Source of the DNA: Robiginitalea sp. SC105
Lineage (GTDB): Bacteria; Bacteroidota; Bacteroidia; Flavobacteriales; Flavobacteriaceae
DNA length: 64,000 nt
Assembly: GCF_014243345.1 (NCBI RefSeq)
Contig: NZ_JACLZF010000002.1
Span: 62,001 to 126,000, forward strand
Reading direction: 5' to 3'
In this document: positions 1 through 10,400 of the stretch, piece after piece
Numbering within the stretch: position 1 is the stretch's first letter
Layout: each line of letters begins with the position of its first letter
Notes under the pieces: generated by a model
Told to the model about the DNA's origin: nothing
The model's input: only the letters and a program-made list of their open reading frames with translations
Databases searched by the model: none
Translations under genes and position numbers: made by a program

Positions 1-687
1 TCCGGGATCCGCATTGTCTATGAATACAAGCGCGCCCTGAAATTCCGGTTCGGGAAGTACGTTAAGACCCTCAACCCCGGCCTCCGCTGGATCATCCCCC
101 TGGTGGAAACCATCCAGAAGGTGGACATCCGGGTAATTACCATCAATATTGTATCCCAGGAAGTAATGACCGAAGACAACGTGCCCTGCAGCATCGACGG
201 GGTGGTCTTCTTCCGGATCAACGACCCCGAAAAGGCCGTACTGGAAGTGGAGGAGTACAACTTCGCCATCACCCAGTTGTCCCAGGCCGCCCTGCGGGAT
301 GTCTGCGGGAAGGTCGAACTGGATACCATCCTTTCCAAACGGGAGGAGATGGGGAACAACATCAAGATAACCGTGGAAAAGGAAACCTCCGGTTGGGGGA
401 TTGATATCATCGATGTCAAGATCAAGGATATCCAGCTGCCGGAGAACATGCGCCGGATGATGGCCAACCAGGCCGAGGCAGAACGGTCCCGCAGGGCCCG
501 GGTCATACTTGCCCAGGCAGAGGAACAGGCAGCCGGCGCGCTCTTGAGGGCCGGGAAGATGATCGATGATTCCCCGTCCGCCATCAAGCTGCGCCTCTAC
601 CAGACGCTTTCAAATATCGCGGCGGAAAAGAACTCTACCATCCTGTTCCCGTTCCCGGAAGAGGCGATCCACCGGAGCGCGAAATAA
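1..687 (+). CDS. Slipin/stomatin-like SPFH-domain protein (5' end cut off)
   Basis: The reading frame is open from the first base, so the start lies outside the window; about 228 C-terminal residues are visible. The sequence follows the stomatin/slipin pattern: NPGLRW..IPLVETIQKVDIR, then V.TEDNV...DGVVFFRI, then the helical RRMMANQAEAERSRRARVI stretch and a short tail. Bacterial slipins are membrane-anchored scaffold proteins that oligomerise in the inner membrane, often next to NfeD-type partners; here the upstream neighbour is not visible. The gene converges on the amidohydrolase with a 4 bp gap. Family assignment is firm; the cellular role is not known from this sequence. Confidence 0.9.
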   Translation, partial: SGIRIVYEYKRALKFRFGKYVKTLNPGLRWIIPLVETIQKVDIRVITINIVSQEVMTEDNVPCSIDGVVFFRINDPEKAVLEVEEYNFAITQLSQAALRDVCGKVELDTILSKREEMGNNIKITVEKETSGWGIDIIDVKIKDIQLPENMRRMMANQAEAERSRRARVILAQAEEQAAGALLRAGKMIDDSPSAIKLRLYQTLSNIAAEKNSTILFPFPEEAIHRSAK

Positions 688-691
688 ACCA

Positions 692-1654
692 TCATTCCCG
701 GGTCAGTTCCTTGTGAAGGGCGATTTCCTCGGGGGTCAGGTTCAGGAATGCAGCCGCGTTGTTGTAAAAGATATCCGCCTTTTGCTCCGCACTCAGGAAG
801 GGGGCACTGTTGACGTTTTCCATGGCCTGGTCAAAAGTCCCCATGAAAACCATCTGGTCAGTGCCGTACATGATGCGATTCCCGAACCCGGCATCCACCA
901 GGCCCTGCAGGTAGGCGTGGAATTCAGCCCGGGGCAGGGCCCAGCTGATCACCCCGATATCCACATAGAGTTGCGGGTGTACGTAGAGCAATGCCTTCAT
1001 GTCCTCCAGGTAGGGCCATCCCGCATGCATGATATAGATGCGGAGTCCGGGATGTGCGAGCAACGCGTTTTCGATTTGCATGGGGTTGGCGTTGGCGGCC
1101 CGGATACCCGGATAAGCGCCCGAGTACAGCCCTCCCGGGGGGCCGCCCGGGTAAATGTGGTAGCCCACCGGGATGTCCAGGGTTTCCGCCAGCTCAAAGT
1201 AGGGGTCCAGGGCCGGGTCGTCCGCCAGTTGCTGCCCGTAATACTGGGACATTTCGGCCATTACCTGCAGCTTCCCCTCCCTGGCAAGCCGGCGCAGGTC
1301 TTCCGGGTCGCCGGTGCCGAGCCCGCCCAGGATTCGGTCCGGGTCTTCGGCCTGCCAGTCTGGATTGTAATTGACCATTGCCTTGACGATCCGGTGTTCG
1401 CGCATTTTTTCAAAAGTCCATTCCTTGTGGGCCTCCAGGCCTGCCGGTGTCTGGTATTGCAGGCCGGTGAGTGGGTTTGTGAACGATAGCCCGAAGAGCG
1501 GCTGGGGCTCCTGGTAGGCGTGGACATGCATATCGATGACCGGGCCGTCGTAAGGTGCGCTTTGGGCCGATAGCATGCAGGGGGCCATACAGGCAACCAG
1601 GAGATACCCCAGGGCATCGGGAAACTTATTTAAAAGGCTTCGTAAAATCTCCAT
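692..1654 (-). CDS. Secreted amidohydrolase (amidohydrolase_2 family)
   Basis: A 320-residue protein with a hydrophobic N-terminus ending near CMLSAQSAPYD, which looks like a cleavable Sec signal. The mature part starts with the metal-binding DMHVHAY (HxH) motif. IYIMHAGWPYLEDM and MYGTDQMVF then supply the later His and the Asp expected of the TIM-barrel amidohydrolase_2 fold (uracil-5-carboxylate/ACMSD-like decarboxylases and lactone hydrolases). The substrate cannot be read from the sequence. It lies 18 bp downstream of the dienelactone hydrolase on the same strand, so the two probably form an operon of small-molecule hydrolases. Confidence 0.8.
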   Translation of the reverse strand: MEILRSLLNKFPDALGYLLVACMAPCMLSAQSAPYDGPVIDMHVHAYQEPQPLFGLSFTNPLTGLQYQTPAGLEAHKEWTFEKMREHRIVKAMVNYNPDWQAEDPDRILGGLGTGDPEDLRRLAREGKLQVMAEMSQYYGQQLADDPALDPYFELAETLDIPVGYHIYPGGPPGGLYSGAYPGIRAANANPMQIENALLAHPGLRIYIMHAGWPYLEDMKALLYVHPQLYVDIGVISWALPRAEFHAYLQGLVDAGFGNRIMYGTDQMVFMGTFDQAMENVNSAPFLSAEQKADIFYNNAAAFLNLTPEEIALHKELTRE

Positions 1655-1672
1655 GGGATTTGCGGCATGAGC

Positions 1673-2560
1673 TTATTTCAGGTGCTGGTTGAAAAAGTTG
1701 ACCGTCCGCTGCCACGCGAGCTTGGCCGCTTCTTCGTCGTACCGGGGGGTCGTGTCGTTGTGGAAGCCGTGGTTTACATTCGGGTAGAAATGGACGGCAT
1801 ATTGCTTCTCGCTGGCCTGGAGGGCCGCCTCGTAGGCTGGCCAGCCGGAATTGACCCGCTCATCCAGCCCCGCGTACTGCAGCAAGAGGGGCGCCTGGAT
1901 TTCCGGTACCAGCTCGGCATCCGGCTGGCCCCCGTAAAACGGTACGGCAGCCCCCAGGTCCGGGAGGCGGACTGCCATCATGTTCGAGATCCAACCCCCG
2001 AAGCAAAAGCCGACGACCCCGACCTTGCCGGTACAAAGTTCGTGGGATTTCAGGTACCTGAACCCCATGATAAAGTCTTCCAGCATTTTATACCGGTCCC
2101 GTTCCCGCTGCAGGGCACGCCCGTCATCGTCGTTGCCCGGGTAGCCACCCAAAGGGGTGAGGGCATCCGGGGCCAGGGCGATATAGCCTTCGAGAGCTGC
2201 CCGCCTGCAAACATCCTCGATATAGGGGTTGAGCCCCCGGTTCTCATGGACCACCACGATCCCCGGGAGATTGGCGTTGACTTCGGCCGGCATGGCCAGC
2301 AGGCCTTTGATGGTGCCGCCCCCCTCGGGGGACTGGTAGGTGATATATTCGGTTTTCAACCGGGGGTCGTCCTGGGAAACCTGTAGTTTGTTCTTGTAAT
2401 CCGGCATGATAAAGCTCAGCAGGGACATCACTGTAATCCCCCCGACCGCATAGGTGGAGAGTTTGTCCATAAACTGGCGGCGGCTGAGTTGGTTGTGGGC
2501 ATAGGCGTCATAGAGGTCAAAGACTTCCTGGCTGATGTCTTCTTTGCGTAATTTTTTCAT
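1673..2560 (-). CDS. Dienelactone hydrolase family protein with Tat-like signal
   Basis: A 295-residue alpha/beta hydrolase. I chose the ATG at 2560 ([10 protein letters not shown]) over in-frame upstream starts because the upstream extension is low-complexity and unlike the family. Residues 28-50 contain [20 protein letters not shown], a twin-arginine motif followed by a hydrophobic segment, so export through Tat is likely. The catalytic triad of the family is visible: Cys in VGFCFGG, Asp in YAGLDERV and His in NHGFHND. Dienelactone hydrolases open cyclic esters; the actual substrate here is unknown. It is probably the first gene of an operon with the secreted amidohydrolase. Confidence 0.85.
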   Translation of the reverse strand: MKKLRKEDISQEVFDLYDAYAHNQLSRRQFMDKLSTYAVGGITVMSLLSFIMPDYKNKLQVSQDDPRLKTEYITYQSPEGGGTIKGLLAMPAEVNANLPGIVVVHENRGLNPYIEDVCRRAALEGYIALAPDALTPLGGYPGNDDDGRALQRERDRYKMLEDFIMGFRYLKSHELCTGKVGVVGFCFGGWISNMMAVRLPDLGAAVPFYGGQPDAELVPEIQAPLLLQYAGLDERVNSGWPAYEAALQASEKQYAVHFYPNVNHGFHNDTTPRYDEEAAKLAWQRTVNFFNQHLK

Positions 2561-3035
2561 GTGTTCCTGGTTATTAGGGTATTGATTTCCAAAAGATAGT
2601 ACAAAAAAACGGGTTTCCCGGGGCCGGGATGGGTAGCCGAAGGGGATTTTGGCAGGGGATGGGACGGGTCGGTCACCCAAAACATCCACAACCCCGATTT
2701 TACAGGCTAAATCCCTGACCCTTATTTTGTTGAAGCCATTTACCCCAAAAGCAAACAGGCACCTCTTTCGTCCGAAAAAGCAAAATGCGGCAAGGGATTC
2801 TGTTTACCCTTGTGGAACCGAAATCCAGGGAATGACCAGGGTGCCCGGGCCGGGTTACCAGGCAAGTCCGCGAATATTCTAGATGCAACGCGGTACCCTT
2901 GGATTTTTTTATTCATGGCGGGGACGGTTTGTCCGCGGCCTTCCCTGATTATCTACGACCCGTTTATTGGGCATACGACCAGTCTCGGGGCCCGCTGCCA
3001 GTTCCTGCCGGATTCTTCCTTCTGACCTGGCCCCG
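2561..3035. other. 475 bp intergenic region without a convincing gene
   Basis: Short open frames occur on both strands, but none has a family-like composition, signal peptide or promoter-proximal start. It should hold the promoter of the leftward dienelactone hydrolase gene. At 2832-2845 there is only half of the FNR-like palindrome found elsewhere (ATGACcaggGTGCC), so I do not call an operator. Confidence 0.5.
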
Positions 3036-3458
3036 TCACCTGTTTTTAATGGGGATCACAAATTTGTGCCCGCTCCATATCGCATCGACCGATGCCACCT
3101 TCACATCCACCAGCCCGGCTGCCTGCCCGGCCCGCAACACATCGAACTTATCGATTTCGGATGCCAGCCCGGAAGCCTTTTTGGGCCAGCTGATCCACAG
3201 CATGCCGCTTTTTTCCAGCACCGGTACGGATACCTCAAGCCCGCTTTCCAGCCCTGCAAAGGTCTGGGCGAACAGATGGATGAAATCAATTTTCCCCGGG
3301 CCGGGGGATGTGGAAATCCTGAGGTCCGGCAGTTCGCGAAAAAATGAATGGTAGGGCCCGGGCGGGTTCAGTACCAGGATGCGCATCCCATCCTTCAGCC
3401 CCAGTTTTCGGGCCAGCGGCGTGCCAGAATAGCCTGATTTGTCGAGCGCCATGTACAT
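3036..3458 (-). CDS. DUF3052-like small protein
   Basis: A 140-residue protein whose N-terminus (SGYSGTPLARKLGLKDGMRI) matches the start of DUF3052 proteins. The central part (LFAQTFAGLESGLEVSVPVL, then GMLWISWPKKASGL, then DKFDVLRAGQAAGLVDVKVASVD) follows the same family, known for its conserved WISWPK block. The fold resembles a methyltransferase-like Rossmann unit without a SAM loop; no biochemical role is established. Translation may start at 3458 or at the second Met at 3452. The gene is monocistronic between two intergenic gaps. Confidence 0.75.
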   Translation of the reverse strand: MYMALDKSGYSGTPLARKLGLKDGMRILVLNPPGPYHSFFRELPDLRISTSPGPGKIDFIHLFAQTFAGLESGLEVSVPVLEKSGMLWISWPKKASGLASEIDKFDVLRAGQAAGLVDVKVASVDAIWSGHKFVIPIKNR

Positions 3459-3660
3459 CTATTCGATGAATTATACAAACGTCCGATTAATGCAACAGAC
3501 GTCCAGCTAAAATAGGGCAATTTACCTGTTGCCAGCCCTATTGGGATATCGGGATTTTCCCTGTAGGTTATCCCGGGTGTCCTGCATGCCCCACAGAGAT
3601 TTTTGACACTTTTACCCCGGACAGTTTAGGAACTTGAGATTTATTCCTAATTTTAAAACC

Positions 3661-5652
3661 ATGAAAGCCAACAGAGCACGCCAAATTGGGATCAGGTGGT
3701 CCATCTGTCTGTTGCTGTGTTGCACACTCTTCCCCCTGGTTTGCGCTTCACAGGACCAGATTAATAAGATAGGTTCGGATCCACTGCAGGGGCAGGAACG
3801 AACAAGTACTGCCGAAGTAGATTCCCTGCTGAACCAAGCCCAGGATTTGTGGTTAACGAATCCCGACTCATCCATTACCCTGGCCATCCGGGCCCTTGAC
3901 TTGTCAAATGTCATCGATTATGAGATCGGCAAGGCAAAAGGGTTTAAAAGCATAGGGGTCGTGAACTATTACAGGAGTAATTTCAGCGAAGCGCTGGATT
4001 ATTTCAACCGTTCCCTGCTGGTCTACGAAAAGGAGAATGATACCCTGGGGATCAGCAATATCCAAAGCAATATCGGGTCGGTCTATCAAACTACCGGGGA
4101 TGATCCTAATGCGCTTAAATTATTCATGGAATCCCTCAGGAATGCAGAAATCGTCAATGACTCACTGCGCATCGGGACGGCCTATGTGAATATTGGCACG
4201 GTTTACAAGAATGACGATTTGACCTATGACCAGGCGATTGAAAATTTCGATAAGTCCATACGCTACTTTGAAGGAATTAATTATGGCCGGGGGCTGGCTT
4301 CAGCCTATGTAAATATCGGGGAACTTTTTCTGGCTCAGGAAGACCCTGAATCCGCCCTGCCTTACCTGAATGATGCCCTGGAGCGCTTCAGGGAAGTTGG
4401 CTTCGACCCGGCGACCCCCCTGAACCTCATTGGTGCCGCCTACCTCAAAATGGAGGACTTTGCCAATGCAGAGGATTTTTACAGGCAGGCGCTGGCATCT
4501 TCTGTTGAAAAAGAGACAAAACTGGAAGAGGCCAAGGCATATCTCGGCATCGGAAACGTCGCTTTGCAACGACAAAACCCTGCTCTTGCGGTCAGTAGTT
4601 TTAACAGTGGGCTGGAAATCGCTCAGGATGCGCAACTGCTCCGGGAAATCAGTGACGCCTATTTGGGGCTCTCAAGAGCTTATGCGCTGCAGAACGATTA
4701 CGGGAATGCCTATGAGATGCAGCAAAAGCACAATGAGGCCGAGGATTCCCTCCGCAACAGTAAATATGCGGAAGAGATGTCTCAACTCCGGACCGTTTTT
4801 GACCTGGAGCGCAGGGAGCAGGAGAATGAACTCCTCAATACCCAAAACAAGCTTTACGAAGTGCAGATCGAGGAGGAAACCCGTGCCAAGAATTTACTGC
4901 TCATTATCCTGGGGCTCTTCCTGGCGATCATTGCCGGTTTTATTTTCCAGTATTTCTACATTAAGAGGACTAACCGCCGCCTCGCCATTGAACGCAACCG
5001 TTCGGATGAGATTCTCCTGAACATCCTCCCTGAGGAGGCGGCCGCGGAACTCAAGGAAAAAGGCCATGTGCGTACCAAGGAATTTGAAGAAATAACGGTG
5101 CTGTTTACCGATTTCAGGGCATTCTCGGTCATTGCGGAGCGGGTTTCAGCGGAGATGCTGGTGAAAAGCGTGGATTATTACTTCAAGAATTTCGATGCCA
5201 TCATGGATAAATACGGCATCGAAAAGATCAAGACCATCGGGGATGCCTATATGTGTGCAGGCGGCATTCCCACGCCTAATACCACCAACGCCGAGGACGC
5301 CTTCAATGCAGCCCGGGAAATTGTCGCATTCACCAATGAAACCGAGTGGAACCCGCCCAAGGGTATCTATCCCTTCGAGATCCGCGTTGGGTTGAATACG
5401 GGGCCTGTCGTGGCCGGGGTGGTAGGGACCAAAAAGTTTGCCTATGACATTTGGGGGAATACGGTGAATATCGCTTCGCGCATGGAATCGAGCTCGGAGG
5501 TAGGTCGGATTAACGTTTCCGAAAACACCTACCAGAAGCTAAAGGATTCACACCGCTTTTCGTACCGGGGTGAAATTGAAGTTAAAAACGGCATGTTCCT
5601 GCGTATGTACTTCGCAGATCTGGAGCAGGAGGCGGAACCCGCAAATGTTTAA
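3661..5652 (+). CDS. Membrane class III adenylate cyclase with N-terminal TPR sensor
   Basis: 663 residues from the ATG at 3661; an in-frame TTG at 3634 would spoil the signal peptide. Order: signal peptide (about 1-30), tetratricopeptide repeats (about 45-370), coiled coil, one membrane helix (about 411-432), then a class III cyclase domain. Metal-binding Asp484 (FTDF) and Asp528 (TIGDAY) are present. So are the adenine-selecting pair Lys524 (KIKTIGD) and Asp596 (YDIWGN), and the transition-state Asn603 and Arg607 (VNIASR). All catalytic residues are intact, so cAMP synthesis is expected. The topology puts the TPRs in the periplasm and the cyclase in the cytoplasm. TPR-cyclases are common in Bacteroidota; what makes this one notable is its HD and PycTM-like neighbours. 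Confidence 0.9.
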   Translation: MKANRARQIGIRWSICLLLCCTLFPLVCASQDQINKIGSDPLQGQERTSTAEVDSLLNQAQDLWLTNPDSSITLAIRALDLSNVIDYEIGKAKGFKSIGVVNYYRSNFSEALDYFNRSLLVYEKENDTLGISNIQSNIGSVYQTTGDDPNALKLFMESLRNAEIVNDSLRIGTAYVNIGTVYKNDDLTYDQAIENFDKSIRYFEGINYGRGLASAYVNIGELFLAQEDPESALPYLNDALERFREVGFDPATPLNLIGAAYLKMEDFANAEDFYRQALASSVEKETKLEEAKAYLGIGNVALQRQNPALAVSSFNSGLEIAQDAQLLREISDAYLGLSRAYALQNDYGNAYEMQQKHNEAEDSLRNSKYAEEMSQLRTVFDLERREQENELLNTQNKLYEVQIEEETRAKNLLLIILGLFLAIIAGFIFQYFYIKRTNRRLAIERNRSDEILLNILPEEAAAELKEKGHVRTKEFEEITVLFTDFRAFSVIAERVSAEMLVKSVDYYFKNFDAIMDKYGIEKIKTIGDAYMCAGGIPTPNTTNAEDAFNAAREIVAFTNETEWNPPKGIYPFEIRVGLNTGPVVAGVVGTKKFAYDIWGNTVNIASRMESSSEVGRINVSENTYQKLKDSHRFSYRGEIEVKNGMFLRMYFADLEQEAEPANV

Positions 5653-5818
5653 ATTATGATGGTATTTCTGACAAAAATTTCTATATTGACTCCGAATTAA
5701 ATGGATTTTCCAGCAGGTTTTGAAAACCGCCATAGTGAGATTCAACCGAAGCGTGCAATAAAAAACACTTCAAAAAGTTATAATATAGCGGAATTCTGTT
5801 CCGACGTTAAACCTACCT

Positions 5819-6433
5819 ATGGAGCTGGTTAATCGTAGTTTATATCCCGATATCTGCCACCGCATCCTGGACGAACTGGACAAGAAACTTCCAGGTTACC
5901 TGACGTACCATTGCCTCGATCATACGATCGATGTAGCCAATGTGTGCGAACATTACATTGAGTATTACATGATTTCCAAACGCATTGCACGGCTCATTCG
6001 CATTGCGGCAGTGTCCCATGATTATGGCTATATATATAGCCCCAAGGAGCATGAAGAACGCAGTATAAAGGAAATTGTGCCACAGCTCAAGGATTCCTGT
6101 TCGGAGCGTGAGATTTTCCTGATATCGGGGATGATCCGGGCAACCAAGGTGCCCCAGGAGCCCAAGAATATATATGAAGAGATTATGGCCGATGCCGACC
6201 TGGATTACCTGGGCCGTTCGGACTACGATACATTAAGTACCGGTCTGTACAAGGAATTTATGCATTTTGGGGTTGTGAAAAACGAGTGTGACTGGTTGGA
6301 CGTGCAGATCCGGTTCCTTGACAATCACAGGTACCATACGGACTGGGCAATAAGAAATCGCAAAGCCAGCAAACTGCAAGTTCTGGAAATGCTCAAGAAC
6401 AAGGCAGGTACTGCCTCCTCAAAGGCCTCTTAA
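5819..6433 (+). CDS. HD-domain phosphohydrolase
   Basis: A 204-residue cytoplasmic protein. Metal ligands of the HD superfamily are visible: His31/His35 (YHCLDHTIDV), the His67-Asp68 doublet (AAVSHDYGY), His78 in KEHEE, and Asp125/Asp127 in ADADLDYLG. The YH..DHT..V / HDYG / HE..S / DADLDYLG pattern is that of HD domains often fused to PycTM (DUF5706) membrane modules in Bacteroidota; here the HD unit stands alone. Likely activity is phosphodiester or phosphomonoester hydrolysis of a nucleotide, plausibly the cyclase product, but this is inference. It follows the cyclase by 166 bp on the same strand and ends 9 bp from the convergent PycTM-like gene. Confidence 0.82.
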   Translation: MELVNRSLYPDICHRILDELDKKLPGYLTYHCLDHTIDVANVCEHYIEYYMISKRIARLIRIAAVSHDYGYIYSPKEHEERSIKEIVPQLKDSCSEREIFLISGMIRATKVPQEPKNIYEEIMADADLDYLGRSDYDTLSTGLYKEFMHFGVVKNECDWLDVQIRFLDNHRYHTDWAIRNRKASKLQVLEMLKNKAGTASSKAS

Positions 6434-6442
6434 CCCGCCATA

Positions 6443-7090
6443 CTACAGAATAACATTTTCGACGATTATCAGGATTACGCCGAGCGACATGGGTATGAAG
6501 CTGTATACCAGGTTCCGGACGGATTTATTCACGGTGCTGAATTTCTTGGTGGCGATCAGCGAATTCACGTAGATCTGCTGGCCCAGTTGCCCATATAGCG
6601 ATTCATCGTCATTCAGCAAATCGGCAAATTTCTTGGCGAAGGAACGGCTATCCCCATAGGCGGTGACCACATCGTGGAAAAAGAACATATTCTTGTCGAA
6701 TTTCGTCTCAATCTGGGGCAGGAAGCACTTGAAGCTGAAGTAGATGGACCTTGCCACGAAGAAGATGAATATCACTATAACGGCGACCACGAAATTGCTG
6801 ACTTCCAGCATCGCCTCGAAGGGGGAGGTCCCCACTTCCAGGAATACCCCGAACAACAGCCCGTAAAAAGAAATGATAAGACCGGCCTTGACCTCTGAGG
6901 TCCGGTTCAGCCCCACAATATACTCAATGGTATTCCAGTAAACATCAATTTTATCCTCAGCAGATAGGATATCACCCTCCCGTTTCTTTTCGACCGGTTC
7001 CTCCATTGCGGCCGCTTTCTTGGATGGCCCCTCTGCGTCCGATCGGCTATCGGCAGTATCGCCGGAATGTTGCTTGGTTGTTTCCTTCAT
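6443..7090 (-). CDS. PycTM/DUF5706-like membrane protein (Pycsar-effector family)
   Basis: A 215-residue protein with a charged 45-residue N-terminal tail and membrane helices at about 69-86, 98-118 and 190-212. The Lys-Ala-Gly just before helix 1 (RTSEVKAGLIISFYGLLF) matches the hallmark ADxKA motif of PycTM proteins. So does the middle cytoplasmic block (FFFHDVVTAYGDSRSFAKKF, then YGQLGQQIYVNSLIATKKF). Members act as membrane-disrupting effectors in Pycsar defence, where they respond to cCMP or cUMP; many others have unknown roles. It converges on the HD gene. Assignment is by motif only and needs a profile search. Confidence 0.65.
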   Translation of the reverse strand: MKETTKQHSGDTADSRSDAEGPSKKAAAMEEPVEKKREGDILSAEDKIDVYWNTIEYIVGLNRTSEVKAGLIISFYGLLFGVFLEVGTSPFEAMLEVSNFVVAVIVIFIFFVARSIYFSFKCFLPQIETKFDKNMFFFHDVVTAYGDSRSFAKKFADLLNDDESLYGQLGQQIYVNSLIATKKFSTVNKSVRNLVYSFIPMSLGVILIIVENVIL

Positions 7091-7428
7091 TTGTTGGGAA
7101 TGATCTCTGCCCGGCTAAAGTTAACAATAAATGTTTGACAGGGACACCGGATTGTAGGTTTAACGGCAGATTTCATGGCTATCCCGTTGTCATTCATCAG
7201 GCTGATCTGGTTAATCATACCTCAAAACTTACCGATTATCCTGTTTTATTAACCATTTGTAAATAATTGACCAAAATCAGTAAACTTTGCCATATCTTCG
7301 TTTAGATTTACCTGTTATTAACCATTGAAAAACAGGTTTTTACGACATAATTCAAAGCATTCTCCCCGAATCGCAAGAATTAACCTACAGCCTCTTAAAG
7401 AGGATGCGTCAACCAATTCTGTGATTCT
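7091..7428. promoter_or_regulatory. Intergenic region with candidate FNR-like promoter for the giant T9SS protein
   Basis: 338 bp between divergent genes. At 7267-7280 a 5-4-5 palindrome TTGACcaaaATCAG lies with its centre exactly 29.5 bp before TAGATTTA (7303-7310). This is the same geometry as the better sites at 15-35 kb. The predicted start of transcription is about 7315, leaving a long leader of about 114 nt before the ATG at 7429. A second TAnACTTTG-like stretch at 7281 could be an alternative promoter. This is the weakest member of the set because the left half is TTGAC. Confidence 0.4.
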
Positions 7429-10400
7429 ATGAAAAATTTCTACCCGAACATCAAATTCTGTCTGTTTCTATTTGCATTACTGCTGACAGGTTTTCAGACT
7501 ATTTCTGCCCAAGATTGGGAAACTACCGGGGCCTCCGATAATTGGGAAAGTGCCGCTGCCTGGAGATGCCTTTCGGGCAACTGCGGCAACCGGAACTTCC
7601 CAAATACGGATATCCGGGGCACCATTAACATGAGGCATACCATAAATTATTTGGGAAACCCGCCGATCAATATCCGGAATAATGGTTCTCTGATCATCAC
7701 GGGTGCCACCTTCAATAACAGCAGCAACCTTAATGTACAGTCTGGGGGTACCTTCCAGGCATCCGGCGCCATTGTTGAAATTGGTCCGGGGGTGCTTAAT
7801 GTGGATGGAGCCTTCTCAGCGACCAATTCCGTTATCACCAAGGACGGCAATGTCAATAATAATGTGGGAATTGCGTTATCGAATGCCTGCTTTACCTTAA
7901 CCACCGGCAATTTCGTCAACAATGCCCCTCTCACGGGGAGTGGAGGTATTAAGGTACTAGCCGGGAACATTAATAACTTTAGTGTCTGGGAAGAGAGTGT
8001 GCTCTACTTTTATGCCAACAACAGCAGCGGCCTTACTTTCCCTCCTAGCACGGCGGCAGAAGTGGATGAAACCTGCGCCTGTGCGCTTAGCAACGTCGGG
8101 CAGACAGCGCCCAGCCTCATTGCGGATGCCCCCACGGCATTTTGCGCGGATGACACCTTACCGGCCTTTTCTTCATTTAGTTCGGATTCCGCACCTACGG
8201 GCACTGCCCTTGTATGGAGCGCAAACCCGGATCTCCTGGCCACCGGCGACCACATTACCGACCTGACTTCTCTGGTGCCCGGTGCGGGGACGTACTACGC
8301 CTTCTTTTATGACTCGGCGAACAATTGCGCGAGCCCGCCGGCCTCAGTGACCGTTTCGGTAAATTCCGCAATTACCGTTTCTGTGAACAGCGAATCCATC
8401 TATGAGGGCCAAACCGTTACCCTCACAGCAGTTCCAGAGGGGGGCGATGGGAATTATAGTTACTCCTGGAGCCCCGGCGGAGCCACCACACAGAGCATTG
8501 ACGTGACTCCCGAAACAACCACGGAATATACAGTAACCGTTACCGATGGTTATATTACCACCCCGGGTGCCGAGTGCAGTGCGCAGGGCACGGCAACCGT
8601 CACCGTGGACCCGACCATAACTGTTGCGGTGTCCATTGTATACCCGACTGAAAACGACAATGAAGCCCTTTGCGTGGGCCGGGAACAGACTGCGACTCTT
8701 ACGGCTACCCCGAGTGGCGGAAATGGAAACTATAGTTATTTATGGAGTCCCGGTGGAGCCGAGACCCAGAGCATTACGGTAAGCCCGGATATCAACACCG
8801 AGTATACGGTAACAGTCACGGATAACTTTGCTTTCACGGCCGGGGCTGCCCCCAGCGGTGAGGGCAGTGGCACGGTAATCGTGGACAATTGCGATATCAC
8901 GGATTCAAGCGATGACCGCCTGAAAACATTCGAAAACCTGACCATGATCCTCAGGGAACTGTCGGATTCCTATGGTGCCGCGGGTTATGTGGTGCCGGAG
9001 GTGCTGGTGATAACTGCAGATGATAAAATTCAGGTAGACATTACCATAAATGATTACACTGCCTTCATTGCTTTTCTGGGAACCCTGCCAAGCCCTAATC
9101 CGATAGGCGATTTGAATATTGTATATGACCCTGCTGGCCTTCAATTAACGGCCTCCGGATTGGTAAGGATCAGTGACCTTCCCGCTTTTGATATCGAGCC
9201 TTCCATAAATCGCGTAAGTGAGGTAGTGGCTCTAAGGGGAGCTGATTTTATAAGTGCGGCGGATACCCAGGGGGATTTTGCACAGGGATCGTTTGCAGCT
9301 CGTCTCGGTTGGGATCTGTTTGGTAACGGTTTCGGTATTGCTGTGATATCCGATAGTTACAACAACCTCTTTGCCGCAGCCAATGATGTTGCGAATGGCG
9401 ACCTGCCCGGCGCTGGCAACCCGAATGGACTTACCACGCCTGTTTCCGTCGATTTGGAATTCCCCGGCGGCGGAAGCGACGAAGGGAGGGCCATGGCGCA
9501 AATCGCCCATGACGTGGCCCCCGGTGCCGAGCTCTTTTTCAGGACCGGCTTTTTGGGGGAATATAATTTTGCGGCGAATATCGATCTGTTCGCAGCCGAC
9601 CCGGATGTGGACTGGATCGTCGATGACCTGACGTATCTCAAGGAACCCTTTTTCAGTGACGGTTATATAGCACTGGCAGCGGATGCGGCTGTGGCAGCAG
9701 GCAAGAAATATGTGGTATCCGCGGGAAATTTTGGGGATCGCTCGTACGAATTCGAATTTACGGCTGCCCCCAGCCCGAATGAAAACAGGCACCAGTTCGA
9801 CGATGATTTCCTGATGGACCTCAATGACCTCCCGGTTGGATTTTATGCAGTCGTCCTGCAATGGGATGATAACTATTACTCCCTGGGGGAAGGCGGGGCC
9901 CTGTATGACGTGGATATGTACCTGACGGATGCCGTCGGCAATAAGCAGGACGGCGACAACGTGGTGAATACCGGGGTCGATCCCATCGAGGTCCTGTATT
10001 TTAATGTGAACACAGCTGGGGCGGATACGCACCTCATGATTGAATATGCCCCCGGTAGTACGCCCGTACCGGCCGGCACCAAGATGAAATTTATCTTTTT
10101 CCGGGCGGGAGGCCAGCTCCAGATCAATACGGTGCCCGCAATGAATGCTTCAACAATCGTAGGGCATGCCAATGCGACAGACGCCATTACCGTTGGGGCC
10201 GTACGTTATGATTTCACCCCCAATTTCGGGGTTGCAGGCGGATTACCCATCCCCCAGCAATCATCTTCCCTGGGAGGTACCTGGACAAATGATGGGGTGC
10301 GGAACAAACCGGACCTGATGGCGCCTACCGGCGTGGATACCTCTGTGGATCTCGGGGGAGTCGGGGATACGGATGGATCCGGGTTCCCTAACTTTTTTGG

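Noticed and set aside
2832-2845. FNR-like box ATGACcaggGTGCC
   Set aside because: Only the left half fits, and no -7 box lies at the 29.5 bp distance on either strand.
3634-3660. Upstream TTG start for the adenylate cyclase
   Set aside because: It would add RFIPNFKT before a good signal peptide; the ATG at 3661 gives a normal Lys-Arg start followed by a hydrophobic stretch.
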